From Bartonella machadoae (lineage in GTDB: Bacteria; Pseudomonadota; Alphaproteobacteria; Rhizobiales; Rhizobiaceae): a stretch of 64,000 nucleotides of DNA. Both the position numbers and the translations under genes were made by a program. The notes below the pieces were generated by a model, which had not been told where the DNA came from, searched no databases, and saw only the letters and a program-made list of their open reading frames with translations. The DNA lies in contig NZ_CP087114.1 of NCBI RefSeq assembly GCF_022559585.1, positions 1,219,095 to 1,283,094 on the forward strand. The letters are read 5' to 3'. Shown here in pieces: positions 8,616-16,342 of the stretch; the first letter of the stretch is position 1, and each line of letters opens with the position of its first letter.

Positions 8616-8625
8616 GGAGGTAGAG

Positions 8626-8895
8626 ATGGAAGATATAGCATCATTTATTATAGGTCATATCATAAGAAACATTCCAATTATTGTGGTTACAATGTTGGCT
8701 GTATACTATCGTTTTAAAGCTTCTGATCTACAAGAACAGATAGAGCACAATGATGAAATGATTAATGCCAAGGATACAATAATTAAAGATCAAGAGAAAT
8801 TAATAGATAAACAGAAAACTTTAATGGAAGAGCAGCTTACAATTTTACATAAAAAATTAGAAGGGCTTGAACAGCAATACAGACTATTTAATTAG
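8626..8895 (+). CDS. Small membrane protein with coiled coil
   Basis: 89 residues from MEDIASFIIGHIIRNIPIIV, with a GAGGAGG ribosome site 7 nt upstream. One N-terminal membrane segment (about residues 7-27) is followed by a highly charged heptad helix (DLQEQIEHNDEMINAKDTII onwards) to residue 85. The layout resembles spanin-like or membrane-anchored exclusion proteins, but position in the early region argues against lysis. Function unknown. Confidence 0.7.
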   Translation: MEDIASFIIGHIIRNIPIIVVTMLAVYYRFKASDLQEQIEHNDEMINAKDTIIKDQEKLIDKQKTLMEEQLTILHKKLEGLEQQYRLFN

Positions 8896-9005
8896 AAGTT
8901 CCAAAAAGATTTTTCTATGTCTTTAGCTCATTGAAGTTAATTTTATCTCTTTCTTCGTTTTTTGAAAAATAATTTCATAAAATACATTTTGATTGAATAT
9001 CGGTG

Positions 9006-9479
9006 ATGAATAACACAATTCTTTGTCTTGATCTAGGTACCAAAACGGGGTGGGCAATACGTGGTGTGGATGGTCACATCTTTAGTGGCACGGTCAATTT
9101 TCAATCACGCCGTTTTGAAGGCGGTGGGATGCGTTATTTGCGCTTTAAGCAATGGCTTACAGAAATGAAATCAACAGCTGGTGATATTGATGCCGTGTAT
9201 TTTGAAGAGGTGAGGCGTCATGTTGGTACAGATGCGGCGCATGTTTACGGTGGTTTGTTAGCAACATTAGCAACATGGTGCGAGCATCATCAGATAGCTT
9301 ATGAAGGCATCCCTGTTAGTACGATAAAGAAGGCAACGACGGGAAAGGGGAATGCCTCAAAAGAAGAGATGATTAAGGCAATGTGTATCAAAGGACACGA
9401 GCCTAAGGATGATAATGAAGCGGATGCTTTAGCAATTTTATATTTAGTGAAAGGAAAGGAGGACGGTAATGTCTATTAG
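9006..9479 (+). CDS. RuvC-like Holliday junction resolvase
   Basis: A 157-residue RNase H-fold nuclease. Acidic residues fit the RuvC pattern: D9 in ILCLDLGTKTGWA, the glutamates in AVYFEEVRRHVG, and the aspartates in PKDDNEADALAILYLV. The middle part AHVYGGLLATLATWCEHHQI and PVSTIKKATTGKGNASKEEM match phage RuvC-like proteins. It would resolve recombination or replication branches. ATG 9006 is chosen over a GTG three bases upstream. Its end overlaps the next gene by 11 nt. Confidence 0.85.
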   Translation: MNNTILCLDLGTKTGWAIRGVDGHIFSGTVNFQSRRFEGGGMRYLRFKQWLTEMKSTAGDIDAVYFEEVRRHVGTDAAHVYGGLLATLATWCEHHQIAYEGIPVSTIKKATTGKGNASKEEMIKAMCIKGHEPKDDNEADALAILYLVKGKEDGNVY

Positions 9480-9834
9480 TAGAGTTCCTTGCGTAAGATT
9501 TTATTCCAATCAGTTTTTAAAAGAGCTTACAGGTTTACAAGCAACGGAGAAAGGCGTTTACACAACATTAGTGTTGCTTATGACAGAAAAGCAAGCGCCT
9601 CTTGTAAATAATGCGTCTTATTTAGCAGGCTGGTGTGGGTGTTCAGTAAGAACGTTTAAAAAGGCATTAGATGTTTTAATAAGCACGGATCATATCGCTT
9701 GTTTAGAGAATGGCGATTTATGGCATGGGTCCGCCTCTTTTGAACATGGTTATAATAGATTTACCGAGCGCGCTTCGAAAGCAGCGATAGCGAGATGGCA
9801 TAAGCATAAAACAGGAGAAATGCATGTTAACTAA
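9469..9834 (+). CDS. DUF1376-like protein, paralog 1 of 4
   Basis: 121 residues. N-terminal domain of DUF1376 type (RVPCVRFYSNQFLKELTGLQ, EKGVYTTLVLLMTEKQAPL, CGCSVRTFKKALDVLI), a winged-helix-like fold common at the N-terminus of phage replication initiators. The C-terminus ends with the SKAAIARWHKHKTGE linker seen in full-length homologs, but the downstream DNA-replication part is missing. It opens a run of four tandem paralogs that overlap one another by 11 nt, so one mRNA with coupled translation is likely. Confidence 0.75.
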   Translation: MSISRVPCVRFYSNQFLKELTGLQATEKGVYTTLVLLMTEKQAPLVNNASYLAGWCGCSVRTFKKALDVLISTDHIACLENGDLWHGSASFEHGYNRFTERASKAAIARWHKHKTGEMHVN

Positions 9835-10171
9835 ATTTCCATGGACGCGTCTTTTTGCAGATAAATGGCTTCTTGATATTGCTTGTTTACCAGCGATTGA
9901 ATGCGCTATTTATCTCAAATTGCGGTTGCAAATGCTTTATGTTGGTGAACCTATTTTGAATGATACACGAGCATTGTCTCATTTTACTGGTTGTTCCGTA
10001 AAAAGATTTGAAAAGGCGCTAGAGTATTTATTGGAAACTGGACACCTCATTCTTCAAGATGATGGTCATTTGTGGAGTTTTAAAGTTGGAGAGGAACTTG
10101 AATCGCTTAGTGAAGAGCTAGGTAAGTATTCCCTTAATATTGGAGCCAAGGGGGGAAAGTATGTCAACTAA
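9824..10171 (+). CDS. DUF1376-like protein, paralog 2 of 4
   Basis: 115 residues: FPWTRLFADKWLLDIACLPA, ECAIYLKLRLQMLYVGEPIL, FTGCSVKRFEKALEYLLETG, then HLWSFKVGEELESLSEEL. Same fold as its neighbours but the most divergent copy. It begins inside the previous stop (ATGTTAACTAA) and the next gene begins inside its own. Only the N-terminal domain is present. Likely a product of tandem duplication; a role with the fourth, full-length protein in replication initiation is an inference. Confidence 0.75.
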   Translation: MLTKFPWTRLFADKWLLDIACLPAIECAIYLKLRLQMLYVGEPILNDTRALSHFTGCSVKRFEKALEYLLETGHLILQDDGHLWSFKVGEELESLSEELGKYSLNIGAKGGKYVN

Positions 10172-10511
10172 GTTAGCTTGGGTTCGTTGTTTTCCTTCAG
10201 ATTGGATATCTGATGCTAGTGGAATGACGTCACATCAAATATCAACTTATATGATGTTGGTGTTACTTATGTATAAGAAGAAAGAGCCAATTCGTGAGAA
10301 TGTCTCTGTATTAGCACGTATTTCTGGTTGCTCAGTAAAAGCCTTTAATAAAGCGCTAGATTTTTTATTAAGTGATGAGAGGCTAATACGTTTAGAAGAT
10401 GGTCGATTATGGAGTTTACAAGTTGAAGAGGAACTGAATAGCCTCAGTGAAGAGTTAGACAGTTTTGCCTTTAATAATAATGAAGAAATGGAGGTGAAAT
10501 ATGTCAACTAA
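10161..10511 (+). CDS. DUF1376-like protein, paralog 3 of 4
   Basis: 116 residues from ATG 10161 (MSTKLAWVRCFPSDWISDAS), which has a GGGGGAAAG ribosome site and overlaps the previous stop by 11 nt (ATGTCAACTAA). A TTG further upstream is not needed. Conserved features: YMMLVLLMYKKKEPIRENVS, ISGCSVKAFNKALDFLL, RLIRLEDGRLWSLQVEEEL. It is closer to paralog 4 than to 1 and 2, so this duplication is recent. Confidence 0.75.
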   Translation: MSTKLAWVRCFPSDWISDASGMTSHQISTYMMLVLLMYKKKEPIRENVSVLARISGCSVKAFNKALDFLLSDERLIRLEDGRLWSLQVEEELNSLSEELDSFAFNNNEEMEVKYVN

Positions 10512-11619
10512 GTTGGCTTGGACAAGACTTAATACTGATCAATGGATAATCGATGTTTCTTGTATGAAACCGATGGAAAAAGCTGTTTATCTTACTCTCA
10601 GTTTATTTATGCGCAAAACACATGAACCTCTTGACGAGGATACTTTCTTATTATCTCGTTATGTTGGCTGTTCAGAAAAGGCTTTCAATAAAGCACTTAC
10701 TGCTTTGCTCTGTACTAAAAAAATCATACGTTTAGAAGATGGACGTTTGTGGAGTTTAGAAGTTGAAGAAGAACTCAATAATTCCAATGAAAATTTAAGC
10801 AAGGCCTCAGTAAAAGCAGCAAAAGCAGCAAAAGCAAGATGGGATGAGGAGAAAAATAACACACAAAAAATGCATGAGCATAAAAATCACACATCAAAAA
10901 ATGCATGTGCACAATCGAATGATGCATATGCATCAAAAAATGATGCTCGTGCAGAAAATTTTATGCTTGGCGATGCACATAACAATAACATTAACATATA
11001 TAATAAAAAAAATAACACTATCGTGTTATCAAAAAAAGAAAACGATTGCGATTTTGAAAATAGCGAATTTGTTGATGAGGCTTATGAACCATCAGAAGAT
11101 CATGATTGCGAAAAGCTAGCAGATGCAATCGAAACGGTAGCAGAGGATCAACCTGCTATTCACGAGCAAGAAAACATTCCCAAAAAAGCCAAGCCGTCTA
11201 GAACTGACCGCGGCTGTCGATTACCGGACGATTTTGAACCGGATTACGATTTCGCAATTGCAGAGGGATTGCCTCCAGAACGTGTGAAAGTCGAAATCGC
11301 AAAATTCCGAGATTACTGGTGTTCAAAAACCGGAGCCAATGCAACCAAAACCAATTGGCAAGCAACATGGCGCAATTGGGTGCGAAGGGCTATTGATGAT
11401 TTAACGAAAGGAAGAAATTATGGAAAACCCAATATTGCACAAACAGAACAACAGCGTGGCAAATCTTATCGAGTTGCACAATACATGTCCGATATCAAAA
11501 ATTCAGACAGTGCGTACAAGTTTTTATTCGAGGACGATGAAAGAACCACCATTCCTTTGGTTACAGGGACAAAAACCCTCGATTGCAGAAGCGGAGCGAA
11601 TTACCTCACTAGCCAATGA
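10501..11619 (+). CDS. Phage replication protein, DUF1376 N-terminus (paralog 4, full length)
   Basis: 372 residues. Residues 1-110 repeat the DUF1376-like domain (STKLAWTRLNTDQWIIDVSC ... GCSEKAFNKALTALL). A low-complexity linker follows (about 115-235; Asn/Lys- then Glu/Asp-rich). The C-terminal domain contains RGCRLPDDFEPDYDFAIAEG, VEIAKFRDYWCSKTGANATK and TNWQATWRNWVRRAIDDL, the signature of phage replication proteins that recruit or load helicase. It is therefore the likely replication initiator; paralogs 1-3 lack this domain. Confidence 0.8.
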   Translation: MSTKLAWTRLNTDQWIIDVSCMKPMEKAVYLTLSLFMRKTHEPLDEDTFLLSRYVGCSEKAFNKALTALLCTKKIIRLEDGRLWSLEVEEELNNSNENLSKASVKAAKAAKARWDEEKNNTQKMHEHKNHTSKNACAQSNDAYASKNDARAENFMLGDAHNNNINIYNKKNNTIVLSKKENDCDFENSEFVDEAYEPSEDHDCEKLADAIETVAEDQPAIHEQENIPKKAKPSRTDRGCRLPDDFEPDYDFAIAEGLPPERVKVEIAKFRDYWCSKTGANATKTNWQATWRNWVRRAIDDLTKGRNYGKPNIAQTEQQRGKSYRVAQYMSDIKNSDSAYKFLFEDDERTTIPLVTGTKTLDCRSGANYLTSQ

Positions 11620-12040
11620 TGCGTTGAAAGAACTTGAGAACAAAGCAACTGAAGAGGAAATCCAAACAACGTATCTTGTGTTATCAAATGGTCTCAAAAG
11701 CCCATCAGAATATGATGAAAAAGCAACAGCACTTGCGTATTTTTATACCCTTGACGGTATAAGCAGCTGGGCATTGCAAACGGCAACAAAGGACGCTTTG
11801 AGAGGCAAAGCAGAAGGTTTAAACGCAACTTTTATGCCATCAACAGCCGATTTTTATCGTTACTGTGAAAAGCTTGAAAGCAACATACGCGAGAATATCG
11901 ATTACATCGTTAGGAGCCTTGAAAAACCTGAGAGACAGGACAAAGGAAAGGAGACACCTTTAGCACCAGAGCGCTTAGAAAAGCTTCAAAAAGAGCTGAG
12001 TGAAGTTTTAAAGGGTCTTGAAGACGAGATAGCAAAATAG
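11537..12040 (+). CDS. Hypothetical phage protein, possible replication accessory
   Basis: About 167 residues from MKEPPFLWLQGQKPSIAEAE, overlapping the end of the replication gene by 83 bp. The frame is open further upstream (to 11420), but that part would lie wholly within the previous gene. The body is helical and acidic, with a C-terminal coiled stretch (ERLEKLQKELSEVLKGLEDE). Position right after the initiator suggests a partner such as a loader or regulator. No family recognised. Confidence 0.65.
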   Translation: MKEPPFLWLQGQKPSIAEAERITSLANDALKELENKATEEEIQTTYLVLSNGLKSPSEYDEKATALAYFYTLDGISSWALQTATKDALRGKAEGLNATFMPSTADFYRYCEKLESNIRENIDYIVRSLEKPERQDKGKETPLAPERLEKLQKELSEVLKGLEDEIAK

Positions 12041-12209
12041 TGAAAAATGCTGATCATTTTGCAATTTGATATGTGTTTAAATCGACAAAAAGAGACCGTA
12101 CAAAGCGATTTAAAGATTTTTTGATACAAACCACATAAAAATTTAAAAACGCTTTGTACAGTCATTTTTGAGGCAAATAGACCAATAGGTAAAATTATGG
12201 ACTAAAAGC

Positions 12210-12644
12210 ATGGCAATTTTTAGAGATCTGTTCTTAACAAAACGTAAAAAACCGCAGAAAAAGTTTATTGCAACGGCAAGAGGGCATGCCCCATGGGGAT
12301 TAGGAGTTAGTGAATGTTTTTACAATCTTTACGAGTATGAGGATGGCTCTAGAGAATATGAGGAATTGCAAGGTGGACAATATCACGAGATACCTCAAAA
12401 TGCAGATTACAGTACCAAAGCGCAAGTGAAAGCATGGCTATACGGTGGTAACATACCAACATCAGTATTGAATTACGAAGCATTGATAGACGAAATAAAC
12501 AAAACGATACCGAAGCAAGGTTATGAACCATTGGTTTGTAAAATTACAGATGATGGTGAGGTAAGTTATTCACAAGATGATGATATGGACAGGGAAATAG
12601 AAAAAGCCGTGAAAGCATTGAGATCAACAGAGGATAGAATTTGA
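12210..12644 (+). CDS. Hypothetical phage protein
   Basis: 144 residues, MAIFRDLFLTKRKKPQKKFI. Basic N-terminus, then an aromatic-rich middle (GHAPWGLGVSECFYNLYEYE) and an acidic C-terminus (DDDMDREIEKAVKALRSTED). No recognised motif or membrane segment. It stands alone, with 169 bp before it and the structured RNA region after it. Confidence 0.6.
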   Translation: MAIFRDLFLTKRKKPQKKFIATARGHAPWGLGVSECFYNLYEYEDGSREYEELQGGQYHEIPQNADYSTKAQVKAWLYGGNIPTSVLNYEALIDEINKTIPKQGYEPLVCKITDDGEVSYSQDDDMDREIEKAVKALRSTEDRI

Positions 12645-12802
12645 AATGCGACCCTTTCAAAACAACAATATGTAATAATTTTAAAAATTCATATTGACAC
12701 TAATAAATCCTTATGTTAAACGAATCACAAGTGCCTAAGAAACACGAAAATCACAAGCGGGTTAATCACGATAAGATTATTCCCCTGCCGTTAAAATACT
12801 GA

Positions 12803-12832
12803 TTGTCTTTTATGCTATTATTAGCATATATT
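12803..12832 (+). promoter_or_regulatory. Sigma70-like promoter of leader RNA copy 1, with internal palindrome
   Basis: TTGTCT (12803-12808), 18-nt spacer, TATATT (12827-12832); the expected start falls at 12839, the first base of the leader's outer helix. A perfect inverted repeat TATGCTA-TTAT-TAGCATA (12811-12828) fills the spacer, a typical operator position. The same block occurs before copy 2. Confidence 0.65.
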
Positions 12833-12838
12833 GGTTAC

Positions 12839-12975
12839 ATCGGGTGTGGTTACACTATACAATACCTTTTCTAAGGAAAGGTGTAACGACGGACTTGTGA
12901 CCGTGTTTCTTAGCACCCGATGCCCTTTATAGGGGTTTTAATAAGAAACGTATTTTACAAGAAAGGTTTTATACC
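12839..12975 (+). ncRNA. Structured leader RNA copy 1 (double pseudoknot), upstream of rha
   Basis: Outer helix 12839-12847/12913-12921 (9 bp). Hairpin A 12849-12855/12881-12887 with inner hairpin CCTT/AAGG. Hairpin B ACGG/CCGT (12889-12892/12901-12904). Pseudoknot 1 GTTTCTTA (12905-12912) with TAAGAAAC (12942-12949). Hairpin C CCCT-TTAT-AGGG. Pseudoknot 2 pairs the loop of hairpin B, CTTGTGA (12894-12900), with TTACAAG (12955-12961) directly before the AAAGG Shine-Dalgarno of rha. All helices are kept in copy 2 with compensatory changes. No known RNA family recognised. Confidence 0.8.
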
Positions 12976-13491
12976 ATGCAAAATCTAGTTACAATCAACG
13001 ATGATGGTATTGCAGTTACAACTTCTCTCAAAATTGCAGAGGGCGTGGGTAATACGCATAAAACAGTTATACAGTTAGTACGCAATAATCGTAAAGATTT
13101 TGAAGAGTTTGGAAGGGTTGGATTTGAAATCCTACCCTTTAAAACAAACGGTGGGTGGCAAAAGAGAGAAATCGCTATTCTCAATGAATCACAAGCAACT
13201 CTTCTCATGACATATATGCGCAATAATGACACGGTGCGCGCTTTCAAAAAAGCACTCGTTAAAGCTTTTTATGAATTAAAAAACCAAGCAATAGAACATG
13301 ATTTGTTTTTTAGAGATAAGGTTATCTCTTATGAAACTTTAAGAACATCTGAGGGAATTGGTAAAATATTAGGATTGATAATGAGGCGTTTATTGCATGC
13401 AAATGAATTGGAAACAGAGCTTTATCATTACAAATTTGTTACAAATGAAGCAAAGCGCCTTTTAACAAATGATATTGCGCAATCTGCTTAA
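12976..13491 (+). CDS. Rha-family phage regulatory protein (antirepressor-like)
   Basis: 171 residues. The N-terminal Rha domain is clear: LVTINDDGIAVTTSLKIAEG, GNTHKTVIQLVRNN, FEEFGRVGFEILPFKTNGG, REIAILNESQATLLMTYMRN and VRAFKKALVKAFYEL. Rha proteins are phage regulators that affect lysogeny and interfere with growth in some hosts. The C-terminal ~65 residues are a separate helical region. Translation starts 14 nt after the leader RNA's second pseudoknot, so its expression is probably controlled there. Followed by a GC hairpin and a hexapeptide-repeat gene in the same direction. Confidence 0.85.
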   Translation: MQNLVTINDDGIAVTTSLKIAEGVGNTHKTVIQLVRNNRKDFEEFGRVGFEILPFKTNGGWQKREIAILNESQATLLMTYMRNNDTVRAFKKALVKAFYELKNQAIEHDLFFRDKVISYETLRTSEGIGKILGLIMRRLLHANELETELYHYKFVTNEAKRLLTNDIAQSA

Positions 13492-13502
13492 TTAAAACGG
13501 CG

Positions 13503-13519
13503 GGCGCGGCGGGGGCGCC
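13503..13519 (+). repeat. GC hairpin element, copy 1
   Basis: GGCGC ... GCGCC with a G-rich loop in an AT-rich region, between rha and the repeat gene. Near-identical elements stand at 14345-14359, 35838-35854 and 36600-36614, each just after or before a hexapeptide-repeat gene; degenerate traces at about 37166 and 38028. Confidence 0.6.
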
Positions 13520-13571
13520 TCTCTCAAATTTTCATTCAAAATTTTATCGACTATTAGATTAGGAGCTCCCT

Positions 13572-14339
13572 ATGACCACTACAGATGTGTCTAAAAAATA
13601 TGAACTTACTGATGAAATTAAAGAAGTTTACCAAAATAAGGATGGTAAAGTTGTGCCTAGAAAACTTTATCGCATTAAAGCTTTAAGAGATTTTGATGAT
13701 GTAAAGGCTGGTGATTTAGGCGGTTTTATTGAAGATGAAAGCAACCTTTCGCATGATGGTAATTGCTGGGTTTATGATGATGCGTGGGTTGCTGACAATG
13801 GCGTCGTGTCTGAAAATGCAAAACTTCGTAATGAAGCCGTTGTTGCTAAACATGCTAAAGCTTATGGAAATGCTGTCATTAGTGATGATGCTAAAGTTTT
13901 TAATCATGATACCCATGTGTATGGCAATGCAAAGGTTTATGGAAATGCTAGCGTTGCTGGTATAATGTTTATTCATGGTAAAGGCTGGGTTAATGGAAAA
14001 TGCGTAATTAATGGCAATGCAAAGGTTTATGGTGATGCAAAAATTTGTGGTCAAGTTTGTGATAATGCCGTGGTTTATGGAAAAGCCTTTATTACTATAG
14101 ATGCAAAAATTTATGACAATGCCAAGGTTTGGAATAGTGCACGTGTTTATGGCTCTGTTTATGGCAATGCTAAAGTCTCAGGGTCTGCTTTTATATGTGA
14201 TGGTGCTCATATTTTTGATAATGCAAGGGTTTATGCAAAGGCGGTTATTGAAAAGGATGTTAAAGTTTATGGCAATGCCGTGGTTAATGGCAATCAAATA
14301 ATATGTGAAGATATTTGTGTTAATGATAAAGCAGCATAA
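13572..14339 (+). CDS. Hexapeptide-repeat (left-handed beta-helix) phage protein
   Basis: 255 residues. N-terminal module KKYELTDE, LYRIKALRDFDDVKAGDLGG, NLSHDGNCWVYDDAWVADNG, then about 30 repeats of the six-residue form NAKVYG to the end. This predicts a long left-handed beta helix. Same family as 7884, 35110, 35911, 36667 and 37241. Function unknown: possibilities are a structural spike, an inhibitor of DNA-binding proteins by surface mimicry, or a scaffold. ATG follows GGAGCTCC (13562-13569), where the Shine-Dalgarno lies in a palindrome, as before the 35911 gene. Confidence 0.75.
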   Translation: MTTTDVSKKYELTDEIKEVYQNKDGKVVPRKLYRIKALRDFDDVKAGDLGGFIEDESNLSHDGNCWVYDDAWVADNGVVSENAKLRNEAVVAKHAKAYGNAVISDDAKVFNHDTHVYGNAKVYGNASVAGIMFIHGKGWVNGKCVINGNAKVYGDAKICGQVCDNAVVYGKAFITIDAKIYDNAKVWNSARVYGSVYGNAKVSGSAFICDGAHIFDNARVYAKAVIEKDVKVYGNAVVNGNQIICEDICVNDKAA

Positions 14340-14344
14340 ATCAC

Positions 14345-14359
14345 GGCGCGGGGGGCGCC
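14345..14359 (+). repeat. GC hairpin element, copy 2
   Basis: GGCGCGGGGGGCGCC, 5 nt after the preceding stop codon. Same sequence as 36600-36614. Confidence 0.6.
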
Positions 14360-14375
14360 TTTCTTAGTGCAAAAA

Positions 14376-14404
14376 AAAGCCGTGTCATATAACGACGCGG
14401 CTTT
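14376..14404. terminator. Bidirectional terminator-like hairpin
   Basis: Eleven-base-pair stem AAAGCCGTGTC / GACGCGGCTTT with an A-run before it. A homologous hairpin follows the island's repeat genes at 38078-38111. Confidence 0.65.
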
Positions 14405-15310
14405 AAGTTTAAGAAAAAGGAGGTATAAAAAAAGAGAAAAAACTATAATCAGTTTGTACACAAAATGCATAAAAGATTCAAGAGTCTAGAACAAAAAAAA
14501 CCGTACCAAAATGAATTGATACGGCATTTCTGCAAAAACCATTTTACACAAGAAAAATAACAATGACCACAAACAAATTACATATTTTGTGTAAAAACGC
14601 AATATTGTTTTTATCAATTTGTATCTCAAAATGAATTATGCTACTGTTAATTCGCAACGTTTATAGCGTTGCATTTTTAGCCGCTCTTTAGGTTAAAATA
14701 CTATCCCCTTTAAGAATGAAGCCGTGCCAATTAGTTTTGACACGGCTTTCTTTTGCAATACATGTTGGTTCCCTGCTTATATAACTAAATTGTGGATAAA
14801 AAACAAGTTTATTCTTATCATATTGTACTTTTAAAAAGAGTATGATATCGTAAAAACATTAAGAAATTGACTAGCCTTGTTATGTTTTTACATGACAGGG
14901 CTTTTTTGTATCTCATCATTATGATGTTGTGTTTTGATTAAAATGATGCTATTTAAAAATTGCGAAACTCAAAATGATTTTGTCTGTTTGATAAGGCAAG
15001 GCTCTATTTAGGCGGCGTTTTTATAACGTTGCCTTTTTTATTGTGCAATTGCATAAAATAAAACCGTGCCAATTAATTTTGACACGGTTCTATCCTATCT
15101 TTGTTGATCCGTAAATAATCGACCATAATATGGCACATTCTGTATAAAAATGCAAGCCGTTTAAAAAATAAAAAATGGGATTCACTCTTTAGATTCAGTG
15201 AGTTATCGTTATTTCATTTGTAAATACAACCCATAATGTGCTATTGTAACACAAGCGTAATGTTCGTTGTGTTGTGTAAGGTTTTATTTTCATATAAGGA
15301 TATCAAGCAA
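14405..15310. other. Gene-free region with a series of hairpin terminators
   Basis: About 900 bp without a convincing ORF. It holds stems at 14501-14524 (CCGTA/TACGG), 14654-14672 (GCAACG/CGTTGC, then ATTTTT), 14719-14755 (AAGCCGTG/CACGGCTT, then TCTTTT), 14873-14907 (13 bp, then T6), 14993-15040 (AAGGCAA/TTGCCTT, then T5) and 15062-15089 (AACCGTG/CACGGTT). Two blocks (about 14618-14755 and 14964-15090) share CTCAAAATGA, an AACGTTGC-like element and the same final hairpin, as if a small-RNA unit was duplicated. Confidence 0.55.
14873..14907 (+). terminator. Strong rho-independent terminator
   Basis: Thirteen-base-pair stem AGCCTTGTTATGT / ACATGACAGGGCT (two G-T pairs), loop TTTT, followed by a run of T. 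Confidence 0.8.
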
Positions 15311-15754
15311 ATGCTTAATAAGGCAATTTTAATTGGCTATCTTGGTGCCGATCCCGAAAGCAAAACAATGCAGAATGGTACTGAGGTGGTTAATTTTCGT
15401 ATCGCAACATGCGAAAGCTATACAGACAAAAGCACTAACAAAAAAGTAGAGAAAACAGAATGGCATTCAGTTGTGGTTTTTAATCAACACTTAGCAAAGA
15501 TTGCGCTTCAGTATCTCAATAAAGGCAGTAAAGTCTATATTGAAGGGCAGATACAAACCCGAAAATGGCAAGATAAAAATGGTATTGAACGTTATACAAC
15601 CGAAATTGTCTTGCCTCAGTACAAAGGTGACTTAAAGCTTTTAGACAGCAAACATGATGATGATCAAGAGCGCGTATCATCACCGTACGATAGAAGCTAT
15701 CAACGCCCTCTTGATATGCCTAGAAATGCTTTAAATGATCAAGTTCCTTTTTAG
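15311..15754 (+). CDS. ssb: Single-stranded DNA-binding protein
   Basis: 147 residues from MLNKAILIGYLGADPESKTM. OB-fold signatures: NGTEVVNFRIATCESYTDK, TEWHSVVVFNQHLAKIALQY, KGSKVYIEGQIQTRKWQDKN and YTTEIVLPQYKGDLKLLDS. The C-terminus ends in DQVPF, matching the acidic partner-binding tail of bacterial SSB. It coats ssDNA during phage replication and recombination. A frame extends to 15236, but the start at 15311 with AGGATA upstream fits the family. The long AT-rich leader may carry regulation. Confidence 0.93.
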   Translation: MLNKAILIGYLGADPESKTMQNGTEVVNFRIATCESYTDKSTNKKVEKTEWHSVVVFNQHLAKIALQYLNKGSKVYIEGQIQTRKWQDKNGIERYTTEIVLPQYKGDLKLLDSKHDDDQERVSSPYDRSYQRPLDMPRNALNDQVPF

Positions 15755-15769
15755 TGAGAAGGCGGTGTT

Positions 15770-16342
15770 GTGAAAAGAACTAAAAAAAGGGGACGCCCTA
15801 AGGTTATAGGGCAGTTAAGAGAGCCAAATGGACGCATTTCAAGAGCAAAAACACCACGTGAACCCGTTGATCACTTGGCACTAACAACACGTGCTAAGCG
15901 ATTTGGTTTAACGCTACAAGAGGCAAAAAATCCACTTGCTGGTAGCTATATCGGGCGGCTTTGTTTGCAAGGCGTGCTTACTCAAGATCAGTATGACGCT
16001 GCGCAACAATATCTACAGATAAGAAACAACTATCTTTGTGCAAAAGGCTTGCCAAACGCTATTTACGACGAAATGCCATCCTCTTCTGATGATAAGGCAA
16101 GAGACAAATGGGTAGAATTTGCTACAGAGCAGTTTTTAAACATGCAAGAGGCACTAAAAGAAGCACAATGCCTCTACAGACAGTACAATCTCTACGCAGC
16201 AATACAGTATCTTGTTATAGAAGATCAAACTCTACCGCATCTTGTGAGTTCGTTGCGTGTCGCTCTTAATGCACTTCAGAATATTATAATCGCTATTATG
16301 AATCCAATCACGAACTGTATAGCAAAGGAAGCTATTTTTTGA
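15770..16342 (+). CDS. Hypothetical phage protein
   Basis: 190 residues from a GTG start with GAAGGCGG upstream. Basic N-terminus ([22 protein letters not shown]-hook-like RGRP), then helical segments including [20 protein letters not shown]. The core resembles phage proteins that stand between SSB and terminase, but I do not recognise a family. The last ~22 residues overlap the end of the leftward J-domain gene by 67 bp, so one of the two 3' ends may have been altered by insertion. Confidence 0.65.
   Translation: MKRTKKRGRPKVIGQLREPNGRISRAKTPREPVDHLALTTRAKRFGLTLQEAKNPLAGSYIGRLCLQGVLTQDQYDAAQQYLQIRNNYLCAKGLPNAIYDEMPSSSDDKARDKWVEFATEQFLNMQEALKEAQCLYRQYNLYAAIQYLVIEDQTLPHLVSSLRVALNALQNIIIAIMNPITNCIAKEAIF

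Noticed and set aside
12839..12950. Group I intron
   Set aside because: The pairing order around pseudoknot 1 resembles the P3-P7 core, but it is only ~110 nt, lacks conserved P7 and G-site sequences, and is not within an interrupted gene.
13716..14054. Antisense open frames opposite the hexapeptide-repeat genes (also 35215, 36010, 37330, 37732)
   Set aside because: The regular NAKVYG coding repeat produces stop-free shadows with periodic Ile/Asn/Cys content. They appear in every copy as a by-product and lack start signals.
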